Part shown: positions 9,692 to 18,707 of the stretch, piece after piece
Layout: each line of letters begins with the position of its first letter
How positions within the stretch are numbered: the first letter of the stretch is position 1
Origin: Blattamonas nauphoetae
Taxonomy: Eukaryota > Preaxostyla > Oxymonadida
Assembly (NCBI GenBank): GCA_033064195.1
Contig: JARBJD010000119.1
Coordinates: 62,001 to 126,000, forward strand
DNA length: 64,000 nucleotides
Direction of reading: 5' to 3'
Notes under the pieces: model-generated
Told to the model about the DNA's origin: nothing
Database searches by the model: none
What the model saw: the letters and a program-made list of their open reading frames with translations, nothing else
Made by a program: the position numbers and the translations under genes

Positions 9692-9713
9692 TTCTTTCGA
9701 AACCATTGTCGGA

Positions 9714-10208
9714 AAAAAAGAAAGAGAGGATGAGAAATTGGATGGTGGGATGTAAAATAACAGTATACTGACCTATTCTGCTGGTGCATTCACTTCCAGA
9801 ACCTCAGACCCTCTGTCCTTGCTCATCACAAGAATCGAGAACTTCGTCTTCGATCCCCCTCTGTTCATGCTCTCCTTGTTCACTGACGTATAGTCAAACA
9901 CTCGAATTCCGAGCTTCAGACAAAGTTTCGTCTTCAACACCAATCTTCAGATTGAGAGAGGGTCGAACGTGATGATAGTTGTGAAAGGAGATTAAATATT
10001 GTGAAGAATTAAGAGAATGAAATAAAAAGCGAATTCTACAGTCGGAACTGGTTGGGATGTTGAACCCTTTCTGATGGCTGGAATAAAAAGATGATTGACA
10101 TGGAAACATCGTGGATAACTCGCAGTTCGGAAGATCCAAGACGTGTGGGTCTTTCTGGACTGGCTTTGGGTGGCTCTCAATAATCCGAGAAAAAGACGAA
10201 AAGGAGTG
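9714..10208. other. Intergenic stretch with short coding-like remnant on the minus strand
   Basis: Between the DIRS right end and the beta-helix gene stop. On the minus strand, about 9990 down to 9897 and then 9895 down to a TAG at 9773, there are two short adjacent open stretches with normal codon use for this window (for example ETLSEARNS, then KTKFSILVMSKDRG and EVNAPAE). They could be the last exons of a small gene or what is left of one. I do not recognise the protein and cannot place a start. Confidence 0.3.
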
Positions 10209-13200
10209 TCACTGAGACTGAGAGACCATCACAAAGCAATCCTCACAAACAACCCTTCGTCGCAAAAGAAGAGGCTGCCTCTGTGTCCACGTCACAAGAA
10301 CAGCTGGTTTCCGAAGTTGGCTGCTCGTCGAGTGGGAGAACGTGGTGTTCACGAGAATCACATTCAAGGCACACTCTGACGCGACAGAGACGAACAGTGG
10401 GGTTGGGGTTGATTGTGAGGATGTGAATGAAGAGAGTGAGATGTGGAAGGAAGGTTGTCCTTCTGAAGATGTTTGGGGGAGTATTGACAGTGCGAAGAGG
10501 GATGTGTCCTGTTTGATGGAGTTGATTGACACGGTTAAAGAAGTCAGAGAGATCTGGGAAAATGAACCAGCAAGAAACGAGGTGTCGAATGTGTTGTCAG
10601 CGATTCTGGTGTCTTCGATGGAGAGAGATGGACAGTTTGAGAGGACGAAGGCTGAAGACTGGAAAATGGAAGAGAGGAAGGAGGTGTTGGAGATGGTGTG
10701 CGAGGACTGGGCAGACACAACGAATGGTTGGGAGAGTGTCGCTTTCTGAACGACACACGAATCCATGTTGACAACGCCAGATGAAGCAACGATGATGCTG
10801 TTGATGGATGAGGGGAGTGAAAACGAAAGCGACAAGAAAGAAAGAGCAAGTGCTGAGTCCCTCTCCACTCTGATCATCGACGTTGGGGCTGAAGGGGGAT
10901 TTTCGAGAGAGACAACAAATGGACACAGCCTGCCTGAATTGGATGCAATCTGCACATCAGAGTTCGAGAGGATGATGGGCGAGGAGAGAAGGCCGTTTGA
11001 AGCAACGACGATATCGACAACACTTCCAGTTGCTTCAATCAAACCCCACTCGACCGTTCTGCACATAGTGGTCTCCGTGGCTCCACAGCCGAATTGATCT
11101 TTCCCGCTCTGTCCAACGAAAACGGTCGATTGTGGAATTCGAGATGCATTGCCGAGAAGGAAGGGAAGGAGCGAGACGGAGCGAAGTGGAGAACTCTCAC
11201 TTTCAGCTAAATCGAGTCCCCACATTTTGTTTTGATCGGCTGATGGATCGAGCGACTCGTACGAGTTCTGCCATCTCTCCTTCGTCACCAATGTTGAAAA
11301 CGACCTTCCGACGAGATAGACCCACTCGCCCAAACCAGCACACGCGAAGGGAGGAGTGAATCTGAGTGTGGTCAGCTTGTACGAACCAGCTCCGAGCGAG
11401 GACAGGTCGACGAAGAGAGCACCCCCATTCTGTTCGGAAGAGGACGACGTGAAGTTGGACGAGCTGATTTCGAGTTCGCCGCCAGCAACGACAACAGACA
11501 CACTGCCTCCACTTCCTTTCGATGAACATGATTCGAACGTGCAGGATTTGATTCTGAGGGAGTTGGATGAGGAGAGCTCGGCATGGATCGCTCCTCCATT
11601 CTTCGGGTTGGAGAGAGATGTGAATGTGCAACGAATGAAAGTCGCCGTTGCTTCGTTGAGGAAAACTGCGCTCGACGATCCCTCGTCGGCCGTGCTGATG
11701 TTTTGGATTGTTGTGTCTGTCATCGTGAGTGTGCTCTGAGATATGTCGAAAACATGTTTTGAATTGAGGGACGTTCCTTTCCCATCAATCAGACAATTCG
11801 ACACCACAACTGCACTCGATGAAAAGGAAGGGATGATTTTGACGAGAGTGAAGTTCAGACTGCCAGTGCGTTCGAACTTGCACGATTTCAGGATCAGCTC
11901 GCCCACACCAGACGAGAACAGGACGGCACACGTCGCCGAGTTCAGATCGAATGTCAGGTCGGTCACTGACAGTTTGTGGTCAGCCTCGAAATCTCCATCC
12001 ACGAAGCAGCTCTCTCCAGAAACAAACACTTTGCCCTGTCCATGCAGCGATCCAATCAGAACGTTGTTCGGGTGGAACTCGATGGAGTGCTCGAGGCGAG
12101 CTGATGTCACAATCCACAGTGTCAGGTTTCCTGTTCCCTCCAAATGACTGTGACCCAAGTCCATCCTCCGGCATGGTCGAGTGTCGTGTCCACAACCGTT
12201 CGAATCTCGGCCTGTGGGTGAGGCATAAATCACATCAGAGCGGTACGGAAGGAGATAGAACAAGAGGGTGATCTGGTTGAAGGAGAAGGTTTCATCCTCA
12301 GCCAAGTCTTCGCCGAAGAGAAGGTTGTCGTCGGTGGGCGAGGAGAGACCAGAATAAGAGGCAGTCCAGAAGGATGACTCGATGAGGGCGAGGAAATTGT
12401 GACCAGACACGAACACCCATTCTCCTCGCTTTCCAATTCCACATGAGCACGTTGGAGCGAATGACGAATCGATCACCAGAGACGACGAAGGGAGGTTGGC
12501 TGAGCAGGACACAGAAATCACTCCCCCATCTTCATCCGATGTGCACGACGAGAACGATGATAATGTGATGGACAGTGACGAGGTGTCAGAGAGTGAGCCA
12601 GACAAAATGGAGCCAGAGACAGACGAATGGAATCCAGTGAACGAGCAGGATTCAATTGTGACTTGTGCTGTTCCAGACATCGAAATCAACGACTGAGAAA
12701 ATGAGGTTTCAGGAGTGGTGAAGTCCAAATATGAGAATGAAAGAGCATTTGAGTTGGCTGTGATCTTTCCAGTGGATGTCACAGTGATCCCCTTGTTCGT
12801 TTGAGAACCTGTCAGGGTGAGACGCTTGAATGTGCTTGTCAGCTCGAAGTCGAGAGTGGCGGAGTTGATCACAGAGAGAGTGTTCGATTCTTCATTGGAA
12901 GTCAGATGACTCCTGGATTGAGACAGAGTTTTGCACGGCGTTGTGGCTTCTCCACATCCAATCACGTCTTTCCCTTCTGATGACATCATTGAGATCTGTT
13001 CAGCTGAATGAGCAACAAGATACACCAGAAGTGAAGCAGAGTGGAATTTCTTTCCATCCAACTGGGTGTCGGTTCCCCAGAAGAGAGTGCTGTTCGATGG
13101 TTGCGCCAGGTCTGTTGTCGTCCACTGCGATGGTTTAATCAAACTCTCCAGATTCGAGCCAGACACGAACACTGCTGATCCATGCTTGTTCACACCACAC

Positions 13201-16200
13201 GAACATTCAGAGAACGACGCTTTCACGGTCAGCGAAGAAGACGATGATCCAGATCCAAACACTATCGACAAGGCTCCTCCATTCTCACTCGACGAGCACG
13301 ACGAGAATGAGGAGGACGTGATTGAGACAGTGTTTGAGGTCAGAGTGGCTGAGAGAACTGAACCAGCTGTTGAGGTTGAGTGGAACCCTGTGAATGTGCA
13401 GTCAGACACCGATACCGAGCCTGACAATTTCATAGTGATCAGTGAATGATCAAATGACAGTTCAGAAGTGGAGAAGTCGAAATATTGGAATAAAAGAGCA
13501 TTTGAACTCGCTGTGATCTTTCCAGTGGATGTCACTGCGATTCCTTTGTTCGAGTTCGATGTTTGACAACCAGTCAGGGTGAGATGTTGGAGCGTGCTTG
13601 TCAGCTCGAAGTCGAGAGTGGCAGAATCGATCACTGTGAGAGTGTTCGCGGGGATTGACGGCTTCAGGTTCGCAACCGATTTCTGTAGCGTAAGGCATGG
13701 AGTTGCGATTTCTCCACATCCAATCACATCTTTCCCTTCTGATGACATCACTGAGATCTGTTCAGCTGAATGAGCAACAAGATACACCAGAAGAGAAGTC
13801 GAGTGGAACGTTCCAGACAATCCAGAGTCGGTCCCCCAGAAGAGAGAGCTGTTCGATGGTTGTGTCAGACCAGTTGTCGTCCACTGCGATGGTTTTATCA
13901 AGCTCTCCAGATTCGAGCCAGACACGAACACTGCTGATCCATGCTTGTTCACTCCACACGAACACCCAGAGAACGACGCTTTCACGGTCAGTGAAGAAGA
14001 CGATGATCCTGTTCCAAACACAATCGACAAGGCTCCTCCATTCTCACTCGATGAGCACGACGAGAATGATGTGGACGTGATTGTGACGGCATTTGATGTC
14101 AGAGTGGCAGAAATAACTGATCCTGCTGATGTCGAGGAGAATCCTGTGAATGTGCAGCCTTCAACTGACAGAGAGCCCAGTGAAGAGACAGTGATGAGCG
14201 AACGGTGAAACGGCGTCTCAGGAGCGATGAACTTCAAAAAGCTGAACGAAAGTGTGTTCGAGTTCGCTGTGACCTGTCCATTGGCTGATACTGTCACAAT
14301 CTTCGATGGAGAGGCGGCCTGAGGACCAGTCAGTGTCAGATGTTTGAGCGTGCCTGTGAGTTCAAAGTCGAGAGTGGCAGAATCGATGATGGAGAGAGTG
14401 TTCGTTTCTTCATTGGATGTCAGATGACTCATGGATTGAGAGAGTGTGTTGCACGGCGTTGTGGCTTCTCCACATCCAATCACATCCTTTCCTTCCAAGG
14501 CTTCAGCCGAGATGACTTGAGCGGAGTGAGCAACAAGATAAACCAGCAAGGTGGATGAACCGAACTTCTTTCCATCCAACTGGGTGTCGGTTCCCCAGAA
14601 GAGAGTGCTGTTCGCAGGTTGCGTCAGTCCAGTTGTCGTCCACTGCGATGGTTTTATCAAACTCTCCAGATTCGAGCCAGACACGAACACTGCTGATCCA
14701 AGCCTGTTTACTCCACATGAGCACTCTGAGAACGATGCATACACTTTCAGCGAAGAAGACGATGATCCAGTTGCAAACACAATCGACAAGGCTCCTCCAT
14801 TCTCACTCGATGAGCACGACGAGAATGAGGATGACGTGATTGTGACGGCATTTGAGGTCAGAGTGGCTGAGAGAACTGATCCTGCTGATGTCGAGGAGAA
14901 TCCAGTGAACGTGCAGCCTTCAACTGACAGAGAACCGAGCAGTGTGACTGTGACGAATGAAGTGTCCCTGCTTGATCCAGCGAACTTGGTGTTTGTGAGG
15001 GTGAGTGTTCCTTGTTCCAGAGACAACAGCCCAGTGTCGGTCACAGTGACAACATCATCCACACTCGACGCCTTCATCTCGACAGCGAGTGCCGGCATGT
15101 CCACCTTTGTCGAGAACGTCAGAGGAGAGTCGATGAGCACCTTCTGCCCATCCACACTCAGTTTCTTGAAACTCTCGCCGATCGTCGCGAACGGGAGCTC
15201 GACTCGTCCCGACAGTGCATGGTCCTCGCTCTCCGCACGAACATGGACATCCTCGCCGGCTGTGTAAGGGTACCAGAAGAAGCTGAGAGGCTGCGACACT
15301 CCACTCACTTCGGAGCCGAATGCGAGTCTTCTGTCTGCGAGAGAGATGAACTGTCCCGCGGGCTGTTTGAATCTGTCGAATGAGTGTTTGTCCAGTTCGG
15401 TTGACACGTTCCGGCATCGAAGAGAGATTGCGTTTCCAGAGAATGAAGTGCTTTGGCAGGACGTGAAGGTTGTCGCATCATCAATCGTGACAGAAAATGT
15501 GGTTGGCGTTTCACACGCCAATCCACCTCCTCTTCCACCCGCCTCGCAGTCTTCAAACTGACACGACACGAACGACGCTGCGTTCTCGATTTTCAAATAA
15601 ACACCGCCTCCGCTCTCCTTCGCACTGCATCCAACACATTTCACTCTCGTCAGTGTCGTCGCCTTCCGCGTGGCATAATTGTTGTTCACGATGATCCCTC
15701 CACCAGACCCGGCTGAAGCTGAACAATCCTCGAATGTCACGTCTGTGATCGTCGCACCGTCTGAGTGGGAGACATCGATCCCTCCGCCACACTCACCCGA
15801 AGACGAGCAGTTCCTAAGCAACAGTTTTGTCAATGAAAGGGTGGCGAGGTTAGTGAGCGACATTGCTCCTCCCCAGTGGGCAAGCGAAGAGCAGTTCGTG
15901 AAGTTCGAGTTCTGGATGGTGCACTTCAAATCTGGAGATTGGGTCGAAGAATCGATGTAAACTCGAAGTGCACCTGCGACATGATCAGACGTGCAATCGG
16001 TGAAGTTGCACGCGTCAACTTCGAAGACATCGAAAGAGTCACAGAGAAGGCCTGCTCCCCAGTATGCCTCACAATTCGAGAAGGCACATCCTTCCACAGT
16101 TGTTTTTGTCATTGTCCTGTACAGATGTAAACCACCTCCATAAGAAGGTACAGCAGAGATGGAGCACTGGTCGAAGAAGCACGATTGGATGATTGTTGAA

Positions 16201-18050
16201 TGGGTGATGGTGTACACATAGCATCCTCCTCCGTTGGTGACTGCTTCACAGTTCGTGAAGTTCGTTCCTGTGATTTCGACGGAACCCAGCTTCTCAGCTT
16301 TCATCCCACCGCCAGCAGTGTTTGTTGTGCAGCCAGTGAATTTTGACGATTCAATGCTGAGCGACGTGGTGTCTGTGTTTGTGTGGGTGACAAGCAACCC
16401 TCCTGGCCCGCTTGCTCCTCCCTTGCATCCAGTGAAGACAGTGTCTGTGATGGAAGATTTGTCAATCCTGTCGAGAATAAGTCCTCCCGTGTTTTTATCT
16501 TCCACCGTCGTGCAGTCCTCGAAGATGCTGCTTGTGATTGTCACAGTTTTGTTTTCAGCGATTCTCATTCCGCCTCCGATTTGTGATGTGCATCCACTGA
16601 AGACAACCTCGTTGATGATGATTGAGGCAACCTGTCGAAGATAACTTGCTCCTCCTTGTGCCGATGCATAACACGAATCAAACGTGCAGTTGTCCATGAT
16701 CAGGCTCTCCCCCTGATGGAACCGATATCCTCCTCCACCTCCATTCGGTGCTTTGCAGTTTGTGAATGTTGATTTCGCCAAGTAGCATGGATCGACGATG
16801 AGATTGGTTTCTCCACCAGCGATGTGCACTGCTCCTGCTTGGATATTATCAGTGGCACCGTCGCAGACACAATTAGTGAAGATACAGTCAGAGATTGCGA
16901 TTCTGCCTTTGGGACGGAGGATGTCGATTGCAGCTGCCCCACCAGTTGTTGCTTGAGTGTGTTTCATGTCTGTGAACGAGCATCGAGAGAAAGCGATTTG
17001 ATGATCGAATGCCGGTGTGTCGAAGACGAAATCACGAGAGGAGGTCGTGATTGACAACCCAACATATTGGTGAGCTGTCGGGTTGTGTTGAGTGGGGATG
17101 ACGAAATCGTGTTCGACAGGAGTGTGACAGAACGTGAATGAGACATTCTGGCAGAGAAGAGAGCCGCCCCTGTTCACATCGCGAATTGTGGTGCCTGCGA
17201 GATGGTTGTTGCAGAGTGTGATGTCTGATCCCGTCAGAGTCTGTCGCAGACTCTCCCCAAACACATCGCGCAGTCGCTGGCGAGGCAGGAGCGGGCTGGA
17301 CACATTCTCGAATCTCATGTTGGACAGAGCGGTCTCAATGGTGCTTGGAAGGGGATTTTGGGGCGAGAGGGGTGTTTGGTGGACGTCTTCAAGAGCCAGT
17401 CCTTCGGCACTTGAGAGTCGAGAATTCGACAGCTTGCATCCGGAAACTGCAACAACGGCATCTGAATATGTTGTCGAGTGCAATCGGAAAACAAACGAGG
17501 GGACAGTGCTGTGTCTGTTGAGGAGGCGGGAGGAGACAATTGTGATGGACGACATTGTGCGAGTCGACGTGTCTTCCTCCGAAATTGTGAATGGTGCTGA
17601 CCATGACTCCACGTGAAAGGTGCACTCAGAGACAATGAGTGATGTGGATTGGATGGTCGCTGCTTGGAGAAGGGGCTGCGTGTTTTGTGATTGTTGGAAC
17701 TCGTTTTGGGCGCTGTTCTGCAAGTCAAACACAAATGTCGAGAGTGAAACGGACGAGTTTGAAAATAAGAAGATGGAGAGGTGATTGTTTGGAGATGATT
17801 GTTGATTTGATTTTTTGGTTGATTTTGATGTGTGATCGAATGACAAAGTAGTGGCCAACTCCCCATTAAGAGTAAGATGTCGTCCCGAGAATGCTACATC
17901 TGATCCAACGTAAAAACCAGACGGAAGAGAAATGGGGGAGTGATGGTGTGCGTTAAAGGGGGAATCATTTTGTGAAATGAATTGAGGGAGGATGACGGGA
18001 GTTTGTAATGAATGCGCACGTAAACAGACGAGAAAAGAAATGAGGGACAT
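10209..18050 (-). CDS. Giant secreted parallel beta-helix protein
   Basis: A single exon of 2,613 codons ending in TGA. The start is set at the ATG at 18050, which opens a clear signal peptide (MSLISFLVCLRAHSLQ); the frame reaches 18083 only through a GTG. The body is built of right-handed beta-helix coils of the Pmp/parallel beta-helix type: repeated F(T/S)xC units, GGG(I/A) turns and Ser/Thr-rich strands, with about six blocks opening on a GCG...PC(N/K/R)TL motif. Residues roughly 1030-1780 hold three near-identical ~252-residue units. There is no membrane span; the C-terminus ends in a basic RRRVVC...MVSQSQ tail similar to that of the protein at 46997-52543. It is probably a secreted or surface-attached adhesin-like protein; ligand unknown. 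Confidence 0.88.
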   Translation of the reverse strand: MSLISFLVCLRAHSLQTPVILPQFISQNDSPFNAHHHSPISLPSGFYVGSDVAFSGRHLTLNGELATTLSFDHTSKSTKKSNQQSSPNNHLSIFLFSNSSVSLSTFVFDLQNSAQNEFQQSQNTQPLLQAATIQSTSLIVSECTFHVESWSAPFTISEEDTSTRTMSSITIVSSRLLNRHSTVPSFVFRLHSTTYSDAVVAVSGCKLSNSRLSSAEGLALEDVHQTPLSPQNPLPSTIETALSNMRFENVSSPLLPRQRLRDVFGESLRQTLTGSDITLCNNHLAGTTIRDVNRGGSLLCQNVSFTFCHTPVEHDFVIPTQHNPTAHQYVGLSITTSSRDFVFDTPAFDHQIAFSRCSFTDMKHTQATTGGAAAIDILRPKGRIAISDCIFTNCVCDGATDNIQAGAVHIAGGETNLIVDPCYLAKSTFTNCKAPNGGGGGYRFHQGESLIMDNCTFDSCYASAQGGASYLRQVASIIINEVVFSGCTSQIGGGMRIAENKTVTITSSIFEDCTTVEDKNTGGLILDRIDKSSITDTVFTGCKGGASGPGGLLVTHTNTDTTSLSIESSKFTGCTTNTAGGGMKAEKLGSVEITGTNFTNCEAVTNGGGCYVYTITHSTIIQSCFFDQCSISAVPSYGGGLHLYRTMTKTTVEGCAFSNCEAYWGAGLLCDSFDVFEVDACNFTDCTSDHVAGALRVYIDSSTQSPDLKCTIQNSNFTNCSSLAHWGGAMSLTNLATLSLTKLLLRNCSSSGECGGGIDVSHSDGATITDVTFEDCSASAGSGGGIIVNNNYATRKATTLTRVKCVGCSAKESGGGVYLKIENAASFVSCQFEDCEAGGRGGGLACETPTTFSVTIDDATTFTSCQSTSFSGNAISLRCRNVSTELDKHSFDRFKQPAGQFISLADRRLAFGSEVSGVSQPLSFFWYPYTAGEDVHVRAESEDHALSGRVELPFATIGESFKKLSVDGQKVLIDSPLTFSTKVDMPALAVEMKASSVDDVVTVTDTGLLSLEQGTLTLTNTKFAGSSRDTSFVTVTLLGSLSVEGCTFTGFSSTSAGSVLSATLTSNAVTITSSSFSSCSSSENGGALSIVFATGSSSSSLKVYASFSECSCGVNRLGSAVFVSGSNLESLIKPSQWTTTGLTQPANSTLFWGTDTQLDGKKFGSSTLLVYLVAHSAQVISAEALEGKDVIGCGEATTPCNTLSQSMSHLTSNEETNTLSIIDSATLDFELTGTLKHLTLTGPQAASPSKIVTVSANGQVTANSNTLSFSFLKFIAPETPFHRSLITVSSLGSLSVEGCTFTGFSSTSAGSVISATLTSNAVTITSTSFSSCSSSENGGALSIVFGTGSSSSSLTVKASFSGCSCGVNKHGSAVFVSGSNLESLIKPSQWTTTGLTQPSNSSLFWGTDSGLSGTFHSTSLLVYLVAHSAEQISVMSSEGKDVIGCGEIATPCLTLQKSVANLKPSIPANTLTVIDSATLDFELTSTLQHLTLTGCQTSNSNKGIAVTSTGKITASSNALLFQYFDFSTSELSFDHSLITMKLSGSVSVSDCTFTGFHSTSTAGSVLSATLTSNTVSITSSSFSSCSSSENGGALSIVFGSGSSSSSLTVKASFSECSCGVNKHGSAVFVSGSNLESLIKPSQWTTTDLAQPSNSTLFWGTDTQLDGKKFHSASLLVYLVAHSAEQISMMSSEGKDVIGCGEATTPCKTLSQSRSHLTSNEESNTLSVINSATLDFELTSTFKRLTLTGSQTNKGITVTSTGKITANSNALSFSYLDFTTPETSFSQSLISMSGTAQVTIESCSFTGFHSSVSGSILSGSLSDTSSLSITLSSFSSCTSDEDGGVISVSCSANLPSSSLVIDSSFAPTCSCGIGKRGEWVFVSGHNFLALIESSFWTASYSGLSSPTDDNLLFGEDLAEDETFSFNQITLLFYLLPYRSDVIYASPTGRDSNGCGHDTRPCRRMDLGHSHLEGTGNLTLWIVTSARLEHSIEFHPNNVLIGSLHGQGKVFVSGESCFVDGDFEADHKLSVTDLTFDLNSATCAVLFSSGVGELILKSCKFERTGSLNFTLVKIIPSFSSSAVVVSNCLIDGKGTSLNSKHVFDISQSTLTMTDTTIQNISTADEGSSSAVFLNEATATFIRCTFTSLSNPKNGGAIHAELSSSNSLRIKSCTFESCSSKGSGGSVSVVVAGGELEISSSNFTSSSSEQNGGALFVDLSSLGAGSYKLTTLRFTPPFACAGLGEWVYLVGRSFSTLVTKERWQNSYESLDPSADQNKMWGLDLAESESSPLRSVSLLPFLLGNASRIPQSTVFVGQSGKDQFGCGATETTMCRTVEWGLIEATGSVVDIVVASNGLLSSPIILSNSDVQIASNSGRLCPFVVSLENPPSAPTSMIRVERDSALALSFLSLSFSLPSSINSIIVASSGVVNMDSCVVQKATLSQPFVVSAQSSHTISNTSFLSSIFQSSAFVLSNCPSLSIEDTRIADNTFDTSFLAGSFSQISLTSLTVSINSIKQDTSLFALSILPQTSSEGQPSFHISLSSFTSSQSTPTPLFVSVASECALNVILVNTTFSHSTSSQLRKPAVLVTWTQRQPLLLRRRVVCEDCFVMVSQSQ
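12700..14960 (-). repeat. Three tandem ~760-bp repeats inside the beta-helix gene
   Basis: Three consecutive in-frame units (about 12700-13440, 13445-14210, 14210-14960). A marker shared by all units recurs at 12952, 13714 and 14470, giving periods of 762 and 756 bp. The units look much more alike at DNA level than the flanking coils, including at synonymous positions. Each encodes SxxSSCSSSENGGALSIVF, then CSCGVN, the SNLESLIKPSQW stretch, and a GKDVIGCGE block. This points to recent duplication or ongoing gene conversion. Confidence 0.88.
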
Positions 18051-18707
18051 GAAGGTGATGGAAGATTGAGAGATTAACCTCACTCTTCAGTTTGATGGTT
18101 GTGATCGATCCCATACTTTGTACCTTTTGAGAGCTCATTTCAAAATAAGACTCTTGTGACAAGAGTTGCACGTTCGACGTCTGATCATTGATTGAGCGTT
18201 CTGTTTGGATATATCATCGATAATCTCTCAAATCTCACGATGAAAAATGGTGATCGATCCCATGGCTGCGAATTGTTCGTGGTGAAAAAGAGATTTTTGG
18301 AAACGGAACAAGGACGAAATGAAGTCGCGAAAACCGAATCTCGAACGGCACTCGAATGAAGAAAAACATCCAGCGGATGAATATGATGGGAACAGAAAGA
18401 CGGGCTCGTCAAGAAATAGTGAGAACGGAACGAATAGATAAGCGAGAAATCTCATCTCAAAAGGCGTTGTTGACGAAAAAGCGTGTGAGTGACCGGTTTA
18501 TTGAGGAAGATGCGGACAATCACACATAATCCAAGAAAAGCAAATGAAGAGATGTCAGAAACGGTAGACCAAAGGAAGCAAACTCAATTGAAGGAAACGA
18601 GAATGAAGAGAGGGATATCTTAGTCGATGCAGAAGAGTGGCTTGTTCCGTCGTTGTGGGAAGCAGCGTTGTCTTCGCACATCGACTGATTGATAGCAGGA
18701 TGGTCGC
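18051..18707. other. Intergenic region between two beta-helix genes
   Basis: About 650 bp holding the upstream region of the 10209-18050 gene and the 3' flank of the 18708-25392 gene. A short direct repeat, GTGATCGATCCCAT, occurs near 18100 and again near 18250. No open frame here looks coding, and I see no RNA gene. Confidence 0.5.

Larger units (their letters stand above)
4067..9713 (+). mobile_element. DIRS-type tyrosine-recombinase retroelement, looks whole, with a nested DNA transposon
   Basis: The hallmarks are split inverted terminal repeats (5167-5285 and 9573-9691, identical over 119 bp), an internal complementary region at 9389-9486, and three overlapping plus-strand frames: a basic gag-like protein, reverse transcriptase/RNase H, and tyrosine recombinase. 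The 98-nt internal complementary region is the reverse complement of the right end (9676-9713) joined directly to the left end (4067-4103 plus 5163-5185), which fixes both termini. No flanking target duplication is seen, as expected for recombinase-mediated insertion. All three frames are open; the only interruption is the DNA transposon in the left terminal sequence. Identical repeats suggest a recent insertion. It sits in an intergenic gap where the 3' ends of two host genes face each other. Confidence 0.92.

Noticed and set aside
14551-15267. 238-codon plus-strand frame
   Set aside because: Antisense of the beta-helix repeats; the Ser/Thr-rich repeats keep several frames open.
18050-18083. 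N-terminal extension of the beta-helix protein
   Set aside because: The extension begins with GTG; the ATG at 18050 directly opens a signal peptide.
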